64,000 bases of DNA, from positions 4,602,501 through 4,666,500 of the forward strand of contig NZ_CP090978.1 of the NCBI RefSeq assembly GCF_021513275.1, written 5' to 3'. The position numbers and the translations under genes were made by a program. The stretch comes from Paenibacillus hexagrammi. GTDB lineage: Bacteria > Bacillota > Bacilli > Paenibacillales > NBRC-103111. Below, in pieces: positions 36,589-45,578 of the stretch. The notes beneath the pieces are model-generated. The model did not search any database and was not told the DNA's origin. It worked only from the letters and a program-made list of their open reading frames with translations. How positions within the stretch are numbered: the stretch's first letter is position 1; each line of letters opens with the position of its first letter.

Positions 36589-36738
36589 ATGTCCGAGGAT
36601 CAAAAAACAGTCCAACAGGAAGAAACCCAGGCAGAAAGTCAGGAAATTGAGTTACAGGATCTTGAGCAAGAATTATCGGAAAAAGAACTGGACGGAGTCC
36701 AGGGCGGACGCGGCAGACAGAGACGGCGTGGAGCATAG
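36589..36738 (+). CDS. Small peptide with double-glycine leader (RiPP-precursor-like)
   Basis: A 49-residue gene missed by longer frames. The ATG at 36589 has AAGGAGG at ideal spacing (10 bases); the ATG at 36581 in another frame is only 2 bases from it. The first 40 residues are acidic and Gln/Glu-rich and end ELSEKELDGVQGG, matching the leader signature of lantibiotic-type and other GG-cleaved precursors (ELSDEELEGVxGG). The remaining nine residues are RGRQRRRGA, strongly cationic. A terminator follows directly. It lies 155 bases after the NRPS in the same direction. No leader peptidase or lanthionine synthase is in the window. The gene is well supported; its class is inference. Confidence 0.75.
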   Translation: MSEDQKTVQQEETQAESQEIELQDLEQELSEKELDGVQGGRGRQRRRGA

Positions 36739-36758
36739 AAAAGCAGGAACCCTTTTTC

Positions 36759-36797
36759 AAAGTGTCGATAAAATCCGTTGGATTTTTCGGCACTTTT
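36759..36797 (+). terminator. Terminator after the leader-peptide gene
   Basis: AAAGTGTCGATAAAATCC pairs with GGATTTTTCGGCACTTT (18 pairs, one mismatch, 3-base loop) followed by TTATTTC. It closes the MCP-NRPS-peptide unit. Confidence 0.88.
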
Positions 36798-36849
36798 ATT
36801 TCAATATCCGATTTTCTGCCTAAAGGACCTAATCAGGGACCTAAAATGC

Positions 36850-37067
36850 TCATTCTCCAAGCACCCATATGTAATCATCCAGCATTCGATCCACTGCCTC
36901 CCCAATAAGTAAGGTTAATTCGGCCAAGGAACCTGACTCATCGGCAGAACGAAGGGCTTCATAGTACTTGGCACGATCCTGCTGACGAATCACGGCAGGG
37001 GGATAGCCATGCTGAGCTAGAATCAAATTCATAAGCAAGCGGGCCGTCCGCCCATTACCATCAATAA
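36850..37067 (-). pseudogene. 3' part of a fic gene cut by a mobile element
   Basis: The minus strand encodes the C-terminal 72 residues of a Fic-domain protein beginning at the second half of the catalytic motif, (I)DGNGRTARLLMNLILAQHGYPP and ending MLDDYIWVLGE. Reading frame before DGNGR is foreign. The 5' part lies at 49438-49955; joining across the duplicated ATAA restores HPFIDGNGRTAR in frame. Fic proteins transfer AMP to target proteins. In this strain the gene is inactivated. Confidence 0.92.
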
Positions 37068-37184
37068 TCCCATTTATCTCCGTAAAAATTATTGTACATA
37101 ATGTGAAAATTACATCATAACTGTTTTTAATTCTGTGTATCAGGTTATTGAATAGATATGTACATAAAATATTTATTGAACATA

Positions 37185-37340
37185 TTAAAGGATACCCCTT
37201 GTAAATTGTCCCTTAACTTCATCTTGCTGCACTGTTAAACCAAGAATCCCTTACTCTGAAGGAGTGATTCTCCACCTAAGTGTCTCTTGTCCGACATTGA
37301 TCTTTCTCGATCCTATTTTACTTATTGCTATTAATCCAAC
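37185..37340 (-). pseudogene. Degraded small gene at the left end of the element
   Basis: A frame on the minus strand reads SRKINVGQETLRWRITPSE, a TAA stop, then GILGLTVQQDEVKGQFTRGIL and a stop. It reads like protein, with one internal nonsense codon and no clear start, so it is likely a remnant. The rest of 37068-37447 holds only the repeated TGTACATAA sites. Confidence 0.35.
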
Positions 37341-37447
37341 TCCATAGTGACGTTGAATAAACGTCCCAGTTAGTTATTCCATAATAACTTCTAATAGATC
37401 TTTTCAACTGATTTTAGGATGTCGTAACCACAAACATCAGTGACATT

Positions 37448-38716
37448 TCAGCCCATTCCATTAGTCGATATGTAATCTACACCTGATCCGGCTTTGCTGA
37501 TTTTTTCCGCCCGGTATAAGTTCTGCAGAACTCGATCGAGTCTTCGTATACCGCTAGGATGCGTTTCCACCCTTCGCAGGTATTCCACCAGTTCGAGGGC
37601 ATCAGGGATATACCCTCCGCGAATAACCGAAAGCACCGTATACAACGATAAGCGGATGTTCCCAGGAATATCACCTCTTGCTAGTAGCTCCCTGATAATT
37701 AAAAGCCCTACTCCCGGCATCTTGTGGCAGATCGGTGTCAGCAGTGATACTTTAAACTTCAGCTCTGCTTTGTCTTCCAAACCGAGCGCATGGAAAATCT
37801 CAATGGTTTTTTCTATGGAAGCGGACAACAGCAATAAAATCAACTGCGCGAGCCGCCGGGAATACACGATCGAGCCCGAATTCAGACCAACGGCGATATA
37901 GTCCAGTGCCTTTTTCATGCTTTTGCGGTTCGTGAAGGTATCCGGCGATCTGAGCGAATGCCGCTTGGCAGATGTCTGCAAAAACGTCTCCACTGCAGTA
38001 CGAGGATCTACATAAAGAAGGCTACTGAACAGGATCGTATTTAACCAGATGCTGATATCCTTATCCATAAACAACTCTTGTATTGCAATCTCCAAGAGTA
38101 ATGGAAAGTATTTAAGTGGAAAAGCGTGTTCTTTCTTCGATAATTTATAGCTTGGGTAAATTACCCCTGCAAACGGTGACTCGTAAAATTTCTTACCCCA
38201 TTGATCTTGTTTACGTATTAACTTGTTTTTTGGAACTTCATTAAGCAATCCCTTATCGGACAGAAATGCGTAGAAATTCGTTAAGGTTCTTTCATATAGT
38301 TTAACTGTTCCTCGGCTTACCTTCTTTTCGCTTCCTAAATAGTTTAAAAATTTTGTCCCATGTGAAAGCTTTAGATCCGTGAACGCGGTAATATTTAACG
38401 CTTTCCTATTTTTTATGATGTAATTCAAAAATCCGATCAGATTGTCAGAGTGTTTTTTCATAGTGGCATACTCACGAAAATAGTACCGGCTAATGATAAA
38501 TTCTGAAACTGGATGTATAACTTTGACCTCACATCGTATATTGCTATTGTCTTCATCAATTGGATTGCAATGAATTTTTTTAGCCAAGGATATAACCGCA
38601 AATTGCTTACGACCACCATTCCAATCAAGCCACATGACATCTGTAAAGAAACGAAATTGATTTATTCGAATAATGTTATTTAAATCAGCATCTAGCACCT
38701 TTACACCACCACCCAC
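37448..38716 (-). CDS. Recombinase-like protein with an unusual C-terminal half
   Basis: A 422-residue protein with a GTG start at 38716 (uncertain). Residues 90-210 resemble the core-binding (SAM-like) domain of tyrosine recombinases: HGTKFLNYLGSEKKVSRGTVKLYERTLTNFYAFLSDKG, then a linker ending KKEHAFPLKYFPLLLEIAIQ, which in integrases leads into the catalytic domain. After this the expected R...HxxR...Y residues are not recognisable; instead there is a helical segment of about 200 residues (SLRSPDTFTNRKSMKKALDY ... ARGDIPGNIRLSLYTVLSVIRGG). It could be a fusion made by deletion or a diverged accessory recombinase. Confidence 0.65.
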   Translation of the reverse strand: MGGGVKVLDADLNNIIRINQFRFFTDVMWLDWNGGRKQFAVISLAKKIHCNPIDEDNSNIRCEVKVIHPVSEFIISRYYFREYATMKKHSDNLIGFLNYIIKNRKALNITAFTDLKLSHGTKFLNYLGSEKKVSRGTVKLYERTLTNFYAFLSDKGLLNEVPKNKLIRKQDQWGKKFYESPFAGVIYPSYKLSKKEHAFPLKYFPLLLEIAIQELFMDKDISIWLNTILFSSLLYVDPRTAVETFLQTSAKRHSLRSPDTFTNRKSMKKALDYIAVGLNSGSIVYSRRLAQLILLLLSASIEKTIEIFHALGLEDKAELKFKVSLLTPICHKMPGVGLLIIRELLARGDIPGNIRLSLYTVLSVIRGGYIPDALELVEYLRRVETHPSGIRRLDRVLQNLYRAEKISKAGSGVDYISTNGMG

Positions 38717-38823
38717 ATCAATTTCTAGTGCTTTACATATAAGGCGTATTGTTCTAGTATTTCTCTATAATTTCTACATCGGAATAATAATCTTAAATCT
38801 TGAGTTAAAGGGAGACATTCTTA

Positions 38824-39015
38824 ATGTTAAATAAAAAGATAGTTCGGAATGCTATAAGATGCAGGCATTGCCTAGATGTTATCGAATCTACCAACCTGCA
38901 TGATTTTAAATATTGTAGTTGTAAAAAAGTAGGGGTAGATGGCGGTTTCGATTATTTAAAACGATTGGGAGAACCAGCAGATTATGAGGAAATGTCAGAT
39001 TGGACAGAGGAATAG
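38824..39015 (+). CDS. Small Cys-rich protein (DUF7695-like)
   Basis: A 63-residue protein, NKKIVRNAIRCRHCLDVIESTNLHDFKYCSCKKVGVDGG FDYLKRLGEP..., with a CxxC ... CxC pattern that may bind zinc, and a conserved VDGGxDYLxRxG stretch typical of small phage and island proteins. AAAGGGAG lies 9 bases before the ATG. Function unknown. First gene of the rightward cargo set. Confidence 0.75.
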   Translation: MLNKKIVRNAIRCRHCLDVIESTNLHDFKYCSCKKVGVDGGFDYLKRLGEPADYEEMSDWTEE

Positions 39016-39123
39016 GACAACCTTGGCAGGTTGGTAAAACTTCAGTCTACTAAATTTTAGGACAAGGAAAAATATATACATATTCCAAGAACGTTGGAAC
39101 TGAAGCTCAAGGAGGCTATGAAT

Positions 39124-41370
39124 ATGAAAAGAGACCCTGCCCAGATTTTAATTGAGGTTAATGAAAGATTAACCAAAGAAATGAACGAATTATTTGACGA
39201 AATCACTTCTCTTATCAGAATAGCCGACCCAATAAAATTAGTGGAAGATCTATCATCTAGATTAATTATTTTTAATGACTTTCATGGTAACTCAAATTCT
39301 TTTTTAACATTGAGTCAGTTGGAGTTTATCTTAGGGTTGCTTCTTAGCCGCGAACAATATGTTGCTAACGAAGAAAAACTAACATTAGATTCTTATCAAA
39401 TAGCAACTCTAGCCAGTAAAGTTGAGAAATACTTTACTAATTGGACCTTCACTTATCATTATAAAAATCACAATAAAATTCCCAATGATGCTGAAAGTGA
39501 AAAAGACCGTTTGATCTCTTCGCTAGTAACTCACCATTCAACTGTGAGAGGCGATACATTCTATGATCAAGAAGGGTATCAACTATTAGCACTCTTCAAT
39601 CCATTTAAAAAGTGGATGGATGATAACCTAGGTTTTAATATTGAAGATGCAACGATCTTTGTTGATAGGATTACAGATTATTATTCAAATAAATTAGATT
39701 GTTTTTTTAATTCGAGTTTACCACCCGATAGTTCTCGAAACTCCATCAGAGTAAATCAAAGATTTCGTAACAAAAACCAAACATATTCTTTAGACCAACT
39801 AAGAGGGTTACTGATCTTTCAAGAGTCTAACATCTTGGGTTTAGACGAAAATAATTCAATTAAATTTAATTCTTTTCTTGATTGCTTTTCAGTTGAGTAT
39901 GGACATTCGTTCAATGAAAACTTTAAGTTCCCCTCTGATACAAACATTTTCAGAGCAAATCCAATTTTTAAATATAAAAATGATCTAATTGTGCCATCCC
40001 CTTCAAGTCTAATGTGGGCAATTCAATCAGTTATTGAAGAAAAGATGAAGAATGATTCTAAACAATGGGAAAAATATCAAAAACACAAAGGTAAATATTT
40101 AGAATCTGAAGTAGCCTCCGCATTCAAAATTATTTTCCCGAATGCTACTATACATCAATCTCTTTTCTATGAGTCAGTTACAGACGGAGAACTTAAAAAA
40201 TTTGAAATTGATTGTCTCATTATCTACGATACAAATATTCTATTAATAGAATCAAAAAGTGGCGTGTTTTCTGAAAGTGCACGAAAAGGGGGCATAAGAA
40301 GACTTGAACGGATAATTAAGGACAATATTGAGAGTGCATTTGTGCAGGCCCACAGGGCTAGAGACTATATTAATAATAGTGAACTTCCTATTTTTAGAGA
40401 CCGAAAAGGAAACGAGCTATTACGGATTGAGAAAGCAAATTATTATAGGATATTCTTAGTTAGTATGACACTTCATAATTTCGGTCAAATAGCAACTATG
40501 TTGCAAAAATACGGAAAAGCTAGAATGTATAGTTACGATGAATACCCAGTTTCTTTAAATATAAATGATCTAAAAATAATGGCCGAAAGTATTACATCCC
40601 CCTCTCATTTTCTACATTACTTGCACAGAAGAGTAAAAATAAATAATCGCGTAAGCGACAAGTCAACAATTGTAACTACCGATGAACTTGACTTGTTTGC
40701 ACACTACTTTGAAACAAATCTTTTTTATGATAATGAGAATGAATATGACTTAATACATATCCCGGATTATGCTCCAGAATTTAATCAGAGGTATTTACTT
40801 AAAACTATGGGTATGCCTGTTCAACCACTCGAGCAGAAACTAAACCCTCAGTTTAAAAAAATTATTTCAGACTTAGAAGATCTTGGACAGTTTGGTTTCA
40901 CAAATATCATTATTAACCTTCTCGACTTAAGTAATGATGCGAGAGAAAATCTTATAAAGTACTTAGATATAATCTCTAATAAGACACGTGTCGATGGTAA
41001 ATTCCATGATTTTAGTATGGCTCTTTTCAATAATCCAAATGACCTCAAGTCAGGAGTCGGCATTACACTTACAACAGGTCTACTAAAAGACCGTGAAAAA
41101 ATGGCTAAACAGTTATTTACACACTGCCAACTAAAGAAAAATCAACAATGTTACTATGAGTGGATAGGTATCGGAAGATATATAGACTCTACTCGTTGGT
41201 TCGTAGATGAGGCTACGTATATGAGGTATGAAGAAGAGTATGATGAGCAGCTAGATAGTCTTGCTTCGGAATATTTACGAGGACAAAAGGTAACTATCAA
41301 TAAAATCCCTAGGAATAGTCCCTGTCCATGTGGTAGTGGTGTAAAATACAAAAAATGTCATGGCAAGTAA
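39124..41370 (+). CDS. Large protein with PD-(D/E)xK nuclease-like core and SEC-C zinc motif
   Basis: A 748-residue protein. The middle (about residues 320-430) has a nuclease-like pattern: KGKYLESEVASAFKIIFP, then EIDCLIIYDTNILLIESKSG, giving Asp363, Glu376 and Lys378 as a PD-(D/E)xK set, followed by a helix with Q-A-H-R-A-R. The last 20 residues are a SEC-C zinc motif (NSPCPCGSGVKYKKCHGK). The N-terminal 300 residues are helical and unassigned. The ATG at 39124 is chosen for its spacing (8 bases) from AAGGAGG; ATG 39118 is only 2 bases away. In this island it is probably a defence or restriction-like nuclease. No homologue is recognised by name. Confidence 0.75.
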   Translation: MKRDPAQILIEVNERLTKEMNELFDEITSLIRIADPIKLVEDLSSRLIIFNDFHGNSNSFLTLSQLEFILGLLLSREQYVANEEKLTLDSYQIATLASKVEKYFTNWTFTYHYKNHNKIPNDAESEKDRLISSLVTHHSTVRGDTFYDQEGYQLLALFNPFKKWMDDNLGFNIEDATIFVDRITDYYSNKLDCFFNSSLPPDSSRNSIRVNQRFRNKNQTYSLDQLRGLLIFQESNILGLDENNSIKFNSFLDCFSVEYGHSFNENFKFPSDTNIFRANPIFKYKNDLIVPSPSSLMWAIQSVIEEKMKNDSKQWEKYQKHKGKYLESEVASAFKIIFPNATIHQSLFYESVTDGELKKFEIDCLIIYDTNILLIESKSGVFSESARKGGIRRLERIIKDNIESAFVQAHRARDYINNSELPIFRDRKGNELLRIEKANYYRIFLVSMTLHNFGQIATMLQKYGKARMYSYDEYPVSLNINDLKIMAESITSPSHFLHYLHRRVKINNRVSDKSTIVTTDELDLFAHYFETNLFYDNENEYDLIHIPDYAPEFNQRYLLKTMGMPVQPLEQKLNPQFKKIISDLEDLGQFGFTNIIINLLDLSNDARENLIKYLDIISNKTRVDGKFHDFSMALFNNPNDLKSGVGITLTTGLLKDREKMAKQLFTHCQLKKNQQCYYEWIGIGRYIDSTRWFVDEATYMRYEEEYDEQLDSLASEYLRGQKVTINKIPRNSPCPCGSGVKYKKCHGK

Positions 41371-41487
41371 GACTTATGATGTCTGATCCTACTGCCTAAT
41401 CGGCAACACATCGACACTTCCGTCAAAGGTATTACTCCCAGGTTTTCAATAATTTTATCATTGCAATCAAACACAAAGGAGCAGAAT

Positions 41488-42314
41488 ATGAGTGAATTCC
41501 AAATAAAAAGCCCTGTATTACAAGCAGCGTTCTTTGGTAGCCATTACTGTGAGAACTCAAAGTTAGTTACGAATGGGTATATAAACAATGATAATCATAA
41601 AATTGCGAGAGCTTTCTTATCATATTGTAGTGAAATCCTGTTCAATATTCGTAGATTTCCGGGTTTTGAAGAAGATTATAGACTTGTTGAAGGGAACCAT
41701 TATTTCAAAACATTTAGTATTTTAAATCTAAATGAAATTAATGAAGCTATCAAAGAATTAACAAAATTGTATAATCACACACAAACAAATCTACTTTCAC
41801 ATCCATCAGTTTCAAATGGGAAGATAGTTATAAAAAGATCACTATCTCAGTTTGAAAGAAAACAAGTGTCGAAACAACTTAAAGAAAAAAACAATGTATT
41901 GAATATTACACTAATATCATTACATCGTATAAAGATTATGGAGGCCTGTACGAATACGGATCCCCCATCCTTTTAACACGTGAAGTAGATATTGCAGACA
42001 TACTTATGCATTATGAATTCTTAAGATACCCAAATAACACTTGTTCTGGAGAATCTAAAGAGTACGAGATTTTATTAGTTAATAAAGATCCGTTTGGTAG
42101 AGAATATATTGATATCTCTAATTTTATTTTTGATGAGTCAAAATTTTATAATGATGAGGTCAGGGATCATTTTGACTATGGATATTTTGATCAGAACAGA
42201 TTAGAGAATTTATTTATAAATTTAGAGTCGATAAAAGATACACCATGTCAGAAACCGTTTATTAGAAAATTATTAAAACTTCAAAACATTATTGATACAT
42301 TAAAGGGACGCTAA
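41488..42314 (+). pseudogene. Unknown protein, frameshifted in an A7 run
   Basis: Two frames join if one A is added to the run at 41885-41891: ...QVSKQLKEK then KQCIEYYTNIITSYKDYGGLYEYGSPILLTREVDIADILMHYEF..., giving about 275 residues. Start ATG 41488 has AAAGGAG 6 bases upstream. The product is mixed alpha/beta with no membrane segment and no domain I recognise. AT-rich like the rest of the element. Either a decayed cargo gene or a sequencing error in a homopolymer. Confidence 0.7.
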
Positions 42315-43228
42315 TCGGGCGGACAATCCTACTACAGAGCTGTTTCCTTACGTGCTTTTACTAAGTACATTTTTGTGTGATACAAACTCGTGAAATAGAC
42401 AGATCGATTCCTGGAGGAGGATACACGTGGGTAGAATAATTTTTAAATCTGAGGAAGTAGAAAAAAAGTTGCATGAAATATTTTCTTTCTGTCATGAAAA
42501 TCGTATTGATCTTACAATTGAGTCTATTGAATTAAGTTCATATGAGATTCGAAGACAAGAGGATTTTGATTTAAAACAATTCCTGCAGCAGGAACACTTT
42601 GATATGGAAATTTATATTACCGATGATTCAGAAATAAGGATTGGCCTCCAGAGGGTTTTTGAGGATGAAGAAGTTACATTTGGATATTTCTATGAAGCTA
42701 TGAATACGGCTCTTGTTGGAGAGGTTGTAGAAAATAAGCAGTTTTTAAGTCCACGATTCTTTCTTGTTTATGTGGATTGCGATTTGAATGTATTAGAAAA
42801 ACTGGATGAACAGGAGTATTCCATTAATCAGCTTTGGGGTGATACTGAAATTGATGTATCCATTGCCCAGGGGTTAACCAGCTTTGGTATTCGACTATCA
42901 TTAGATGGAAATTATGATAAATATTATCCTCCGGTGGTAAGCGAGGACACATTTATACAAATCAAAACCAACCGTGATTTAGATCTTCGAATATTTGAAG
43001 ATATTGTTCAATCCTACATTTTTGAGCTGCAAAGTGCTTTCTCTTTGAATCTTCAGCGGGTAACCCGAATTACTGGACTTGAGTACTATGATGATGATGA
43101 TAGAACAGATTCTCCTAAGAGAACGCAAAAAATGCGGCCGTTATTGAATGGAAAAGGGTAAGCGTCTAATAACCAGGTGTATGGCAAAAGAAAAACCCAT
43201 GGTTCATGAATAACCACAGGCTCTGCGT

Positions 43229-44764
43229 TTATGTACAATGTCTTTGAACTTCCGTACTCCATGGAAGGCACGCATCAAGTAGCTCTGGCTGTTGACGAAA
43301 TGCATTCCCTGGCAGCTGCTGCAACAAATATACTAGATATTTGTACGGGTTCAATCCATTTGCCTTTGCGGTCTCTACGATGCTGTAGATCGCTGCACTT
43401 GCGGTTGCCCCCCGTGGACTGCCGCTGAATAACCAATTTTTTCGGCCGACCGTAAAGGGACGAATGCTGTTTTCTGCTAAATTGTTCGAGATCACACAGT
43501 TCCCATCTTGTAAGTAATTCATCAACTCTTGCTTATGGTTACGCGCATACTTCAGCGCTTCGCCTAGCTTGGATTTAGGAAGCACCTTGCTTTTGGCCGT
43601 TTCTACCCATGACCAAAAAGCATCGAGTACAGGTTTTTCCTGCACCAGACGTTGCTCCTTTCGATCTTCAGTAGTATGTGACTTAAACTGTGACTCCAGC
43701 TCGAAAAGCTTGTTGCAATAAGCTACTCCTTCACTAGCAAGCGACTCTTCCGACTGCTTCGCCTCTGGTGGCAACGCCTCAACAAACTTACGTCTAAGAT
43801 GCGCCCAGCACAGGCAGGATGTCGTCCCTGTTAGATTCGCATAGCCCGAGTAGGCGTCGCTATGTAGATATCCCTTGAATCCTTTCAGGAACGCTTGCGG
43901 GTACTTCGCCCCTCGCCCTGGTTGGTACTCAAAGATTCGTATGGGATGCTCACTATGCTGCCCACTGCTGTAGATCCACATGTAAGAGTCAGTCGTGTTC
44001 TTCCGTCCCTTCTCATTCATCACCTGCAAGGGCGTTTCATCCGCATGAAGATATCGCTCCCCTACAAGCAACTCATGCAGTCGATTCACCAATGGCTTTA
44101 GCCAGTCTCTTGAGGCTGCGATCATCCAATTCGCCATAGTTGCCCGACTCAGATCAAGACCGATGCTCTTCCATTCCTTCTCCTGACGGTACAGGGGCAT
44201 GCTGTTCACAAACTTCTGGTACATGACCCATGCCACAGAGGAAGCGGAGGCCATTGAATGCTGGATGACCGGCGTAGGCGTCACTGCCTTTTTCATTTGA
44301 GGCATGTCCTCTTTCCGACAGGTCCGGCACTCCAAGGTTTCTCTGTAGATATCAATCGCTCGCACGCGGGCAGGGATAAACTCCACTTCCGTGCGCACGA
44401 ACTCTTCGCCCACCAAGACAAGCTCGCTTTGGCATACGTCACAACAACGGTCCTGTACCTGAAATAGCTGCTTTTCATGCGGAAGATCCTGGAGCAGCTC
44501 CGCTCGTTCACCTACATGCTTCTTCCGCTGGTAGCTTTGGATCTGCTCGATGCTTGGCTCCTGTGCAGTGCGTGAAGCTGCTGTCTCTGCCTCATCAAAT
44601 AAAGACAGCTGCTCCACTCCTATTGGGAGGGAAGCTGTTTTCTCGGAGCTTTTGCCGTACAGCTTCTGCGTTAGAAATTGCACGGTTTCTTGTAGCCGCT
44701 TATTCTCTTTTTCCAGGTCGCCGATGCGATGTTCCATTTTTTGGAGCTGTTCCGAGGGGCTCAT
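43229..44764 (-). CDS. tnpC: IS66 transposase TnpC
   Basis: A 511-residue IS66 DDE transposase. N-terminal leucine-rich coiled coil (residues 3-50), a zinc-finger-like CDVCQSELV...CRTCRKEDMPQ region, then the catalytic domain: YLHADETPLQVM (first Asp), GYLHSDAYSGYANL (second Asp) and the late Glu in NLAENSIRPFTVGRKNWLFSGS. A C-terminal IS66 helical segment follows. Complete length for the family. Confidence 0.95.
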   Translation of the reverse strand: MSPSEQLQKMEHRIGDLEKENKRLQETVQFLTQKLYGKSSEKTASLPIGVEQLSLFDEAETAASRTAQEPSIEQIQSYQRKKHVGERAELLQDLPHEKQLFQVQDRCCDVCQSELVLVGEEFVRTEVEFIPARVRAIDIYRETLECRTCRKEDMPQMKKAVTPTPVIQHSMASASSVAWVMYQKFVNSMPLYRQEKEWKSIGLDLSRATMANWMIAASRDWLKPLVNRLHELLVGERYLHADETPLQVMNEKGRKNTTDSYMWIYSSGQHSEHPIRIFEYQPGRGAKYPQAFLKGFKGYLHSDAYSGYANLTGTTSCLCWAHLRRKFVEALPPEAKQSEESLASEGVAYCNKLFELESQFKSHTTEDRKEQRLVQEKPVLDAFWSWVETAKSKVLPKSKLGEALKYARNHKQELMNYLQDGNCVISNNLAENSIRPFTVGRKNWLFSGSPRGATASAAIYSIVETAKANGLNPYKYLVYLLQQLPGNAFRQQPELLDACLPWSTEVQRHCT

Positions 44765-44860
44765 GAGCTACCGTTCCTTCACTGTTTTCTATGTCTACCA
44801 TTATACCATAGAAGCAGGTATAAACCCAGATTTCACAAGGGTTTTCGGCACTTTTTTGAC

Positions 44861-45217
44861 TTAGATGGAAGGAGTGAAATCCAGCTTTCTGACAGCTTTC
44901 GGCTGATGGATAGATAGCCCCTCCAGCAACCACCGAAACTCCTGTGGCGTAATCGAGCGTACGGCTTCCGCATCCATGGGCCACTGGTATTGACCTGATT
45001 CCAGTCGCTTGTATAACAGGACGAAGCCATCACCTTCCCAGTACAAGGCTTTCATTCGATCGCGCTTGCGACCGCAGAACAAAAACAAATGATTCTGAAA
45101 CGGGTTTAATTGTAGCTGATGTTGCACCACGAGAATAAGACCATCAATGGATTTTCGCATATCCGTATAACCACAAGCAATATACAGTTGATCGGCCTTC
45201 GAGATGTCACCGAACAT
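44861..45217 (-). CDS. tnpB: IS66 accessory protein TnpB
   Basis: A 118-residue IS66 Orf2 protein (start MFGDISKADQLYIACGYTDM at 45217; then RKSIDGL, NPFQNHLFLFCGRKRDRMK, LYWEGDGFVLLYKRLE). It overlaps the end of tnpA by 11 bases, as usual for translational coupling in IS66. Its exact role in transposition is unknown. Distinct from the TnpB nuclease of IS200/605. Confidence 0.93.
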   Translation of the reverse strand: MFGDISKADQLYIACGYTDMRKSIDGLILVVQHQLQLNPFQNHLFLFCGRKRDRMKALYWEGDGFVLLYKRLESGQYQWPMDAEAVRSITPQEFRWLLEGLSIHQPKAVRKLDFTPSI

Positions 45218-45578
45218 ACTGCAGGATGCGAAGCGTCTGTTCGAGAAGTAAGGTAGACGCATGCTGATGAATTTCGATCGTAACGGCATCCGTACGAAGG
45301 ATGATCGCCGCTTGTTCATGACTTGCTTCGGAACGCGGAGGGTTCGCCCGCAAAGATGGAGGGACTGAAACCAGTGTTGGTTCATTCGGAGATGAGGAGG
45401 CAGGAAGGGATTCACAAGCAGCTTCACGGATCTTTCGAAGCCAGTAATAGTAGCTTTTCACGCTGACATCGTGCTCGGCACACCATCGAACCACGGTCTG
45501 ACCACTGGAACGGCAGTCACGAACAATCTCGGTCCACTGCTGAAGCCGATAGCGATTCCTCATTTCTAGAGTTTGCAA
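45207..45578 (-). CDS. tnpA: IS66 accessory protein TnpA (helix-turn-helix)
   Basis: A 123-residue IS66 Orf1 protein. Residues 8-50 form a helix-turn-helix (LQQWTEIVRDCRSSGQTVVRWCAEHDVSVKSYYYWLRKIRE). A variable Pro/Ser linker and a C-terminal strand region (AAIILRTDAVTIEIHQHAS) follow. It starts with TTG at 45578, or ATG at 45563. First gene of the IS. Confidence 0.9.
   Translation of the reverse strand: MQTLEMRNRYRLQQWTEIVRDCRSSGQTVVRWCAEHDVSVKSYYYWLRKIREAACESLPASSSPNEPTLVSVPPSLRANPPRSEASHEQAAIILRTDAVTIEIHQHASTLLLEQTLRILQYVR

Noticed and set aside
36581..36823. 80-codon frame beginning MSICPRIKKQ over the small peptide gene
   Set aside because: Its ATG is only 2 bases from the Shine-Dalgarno sequence, the product is Lys/Arg-rich shadow sequence, and it runs through the terminator; the overlapping 49-codon frame fits better.
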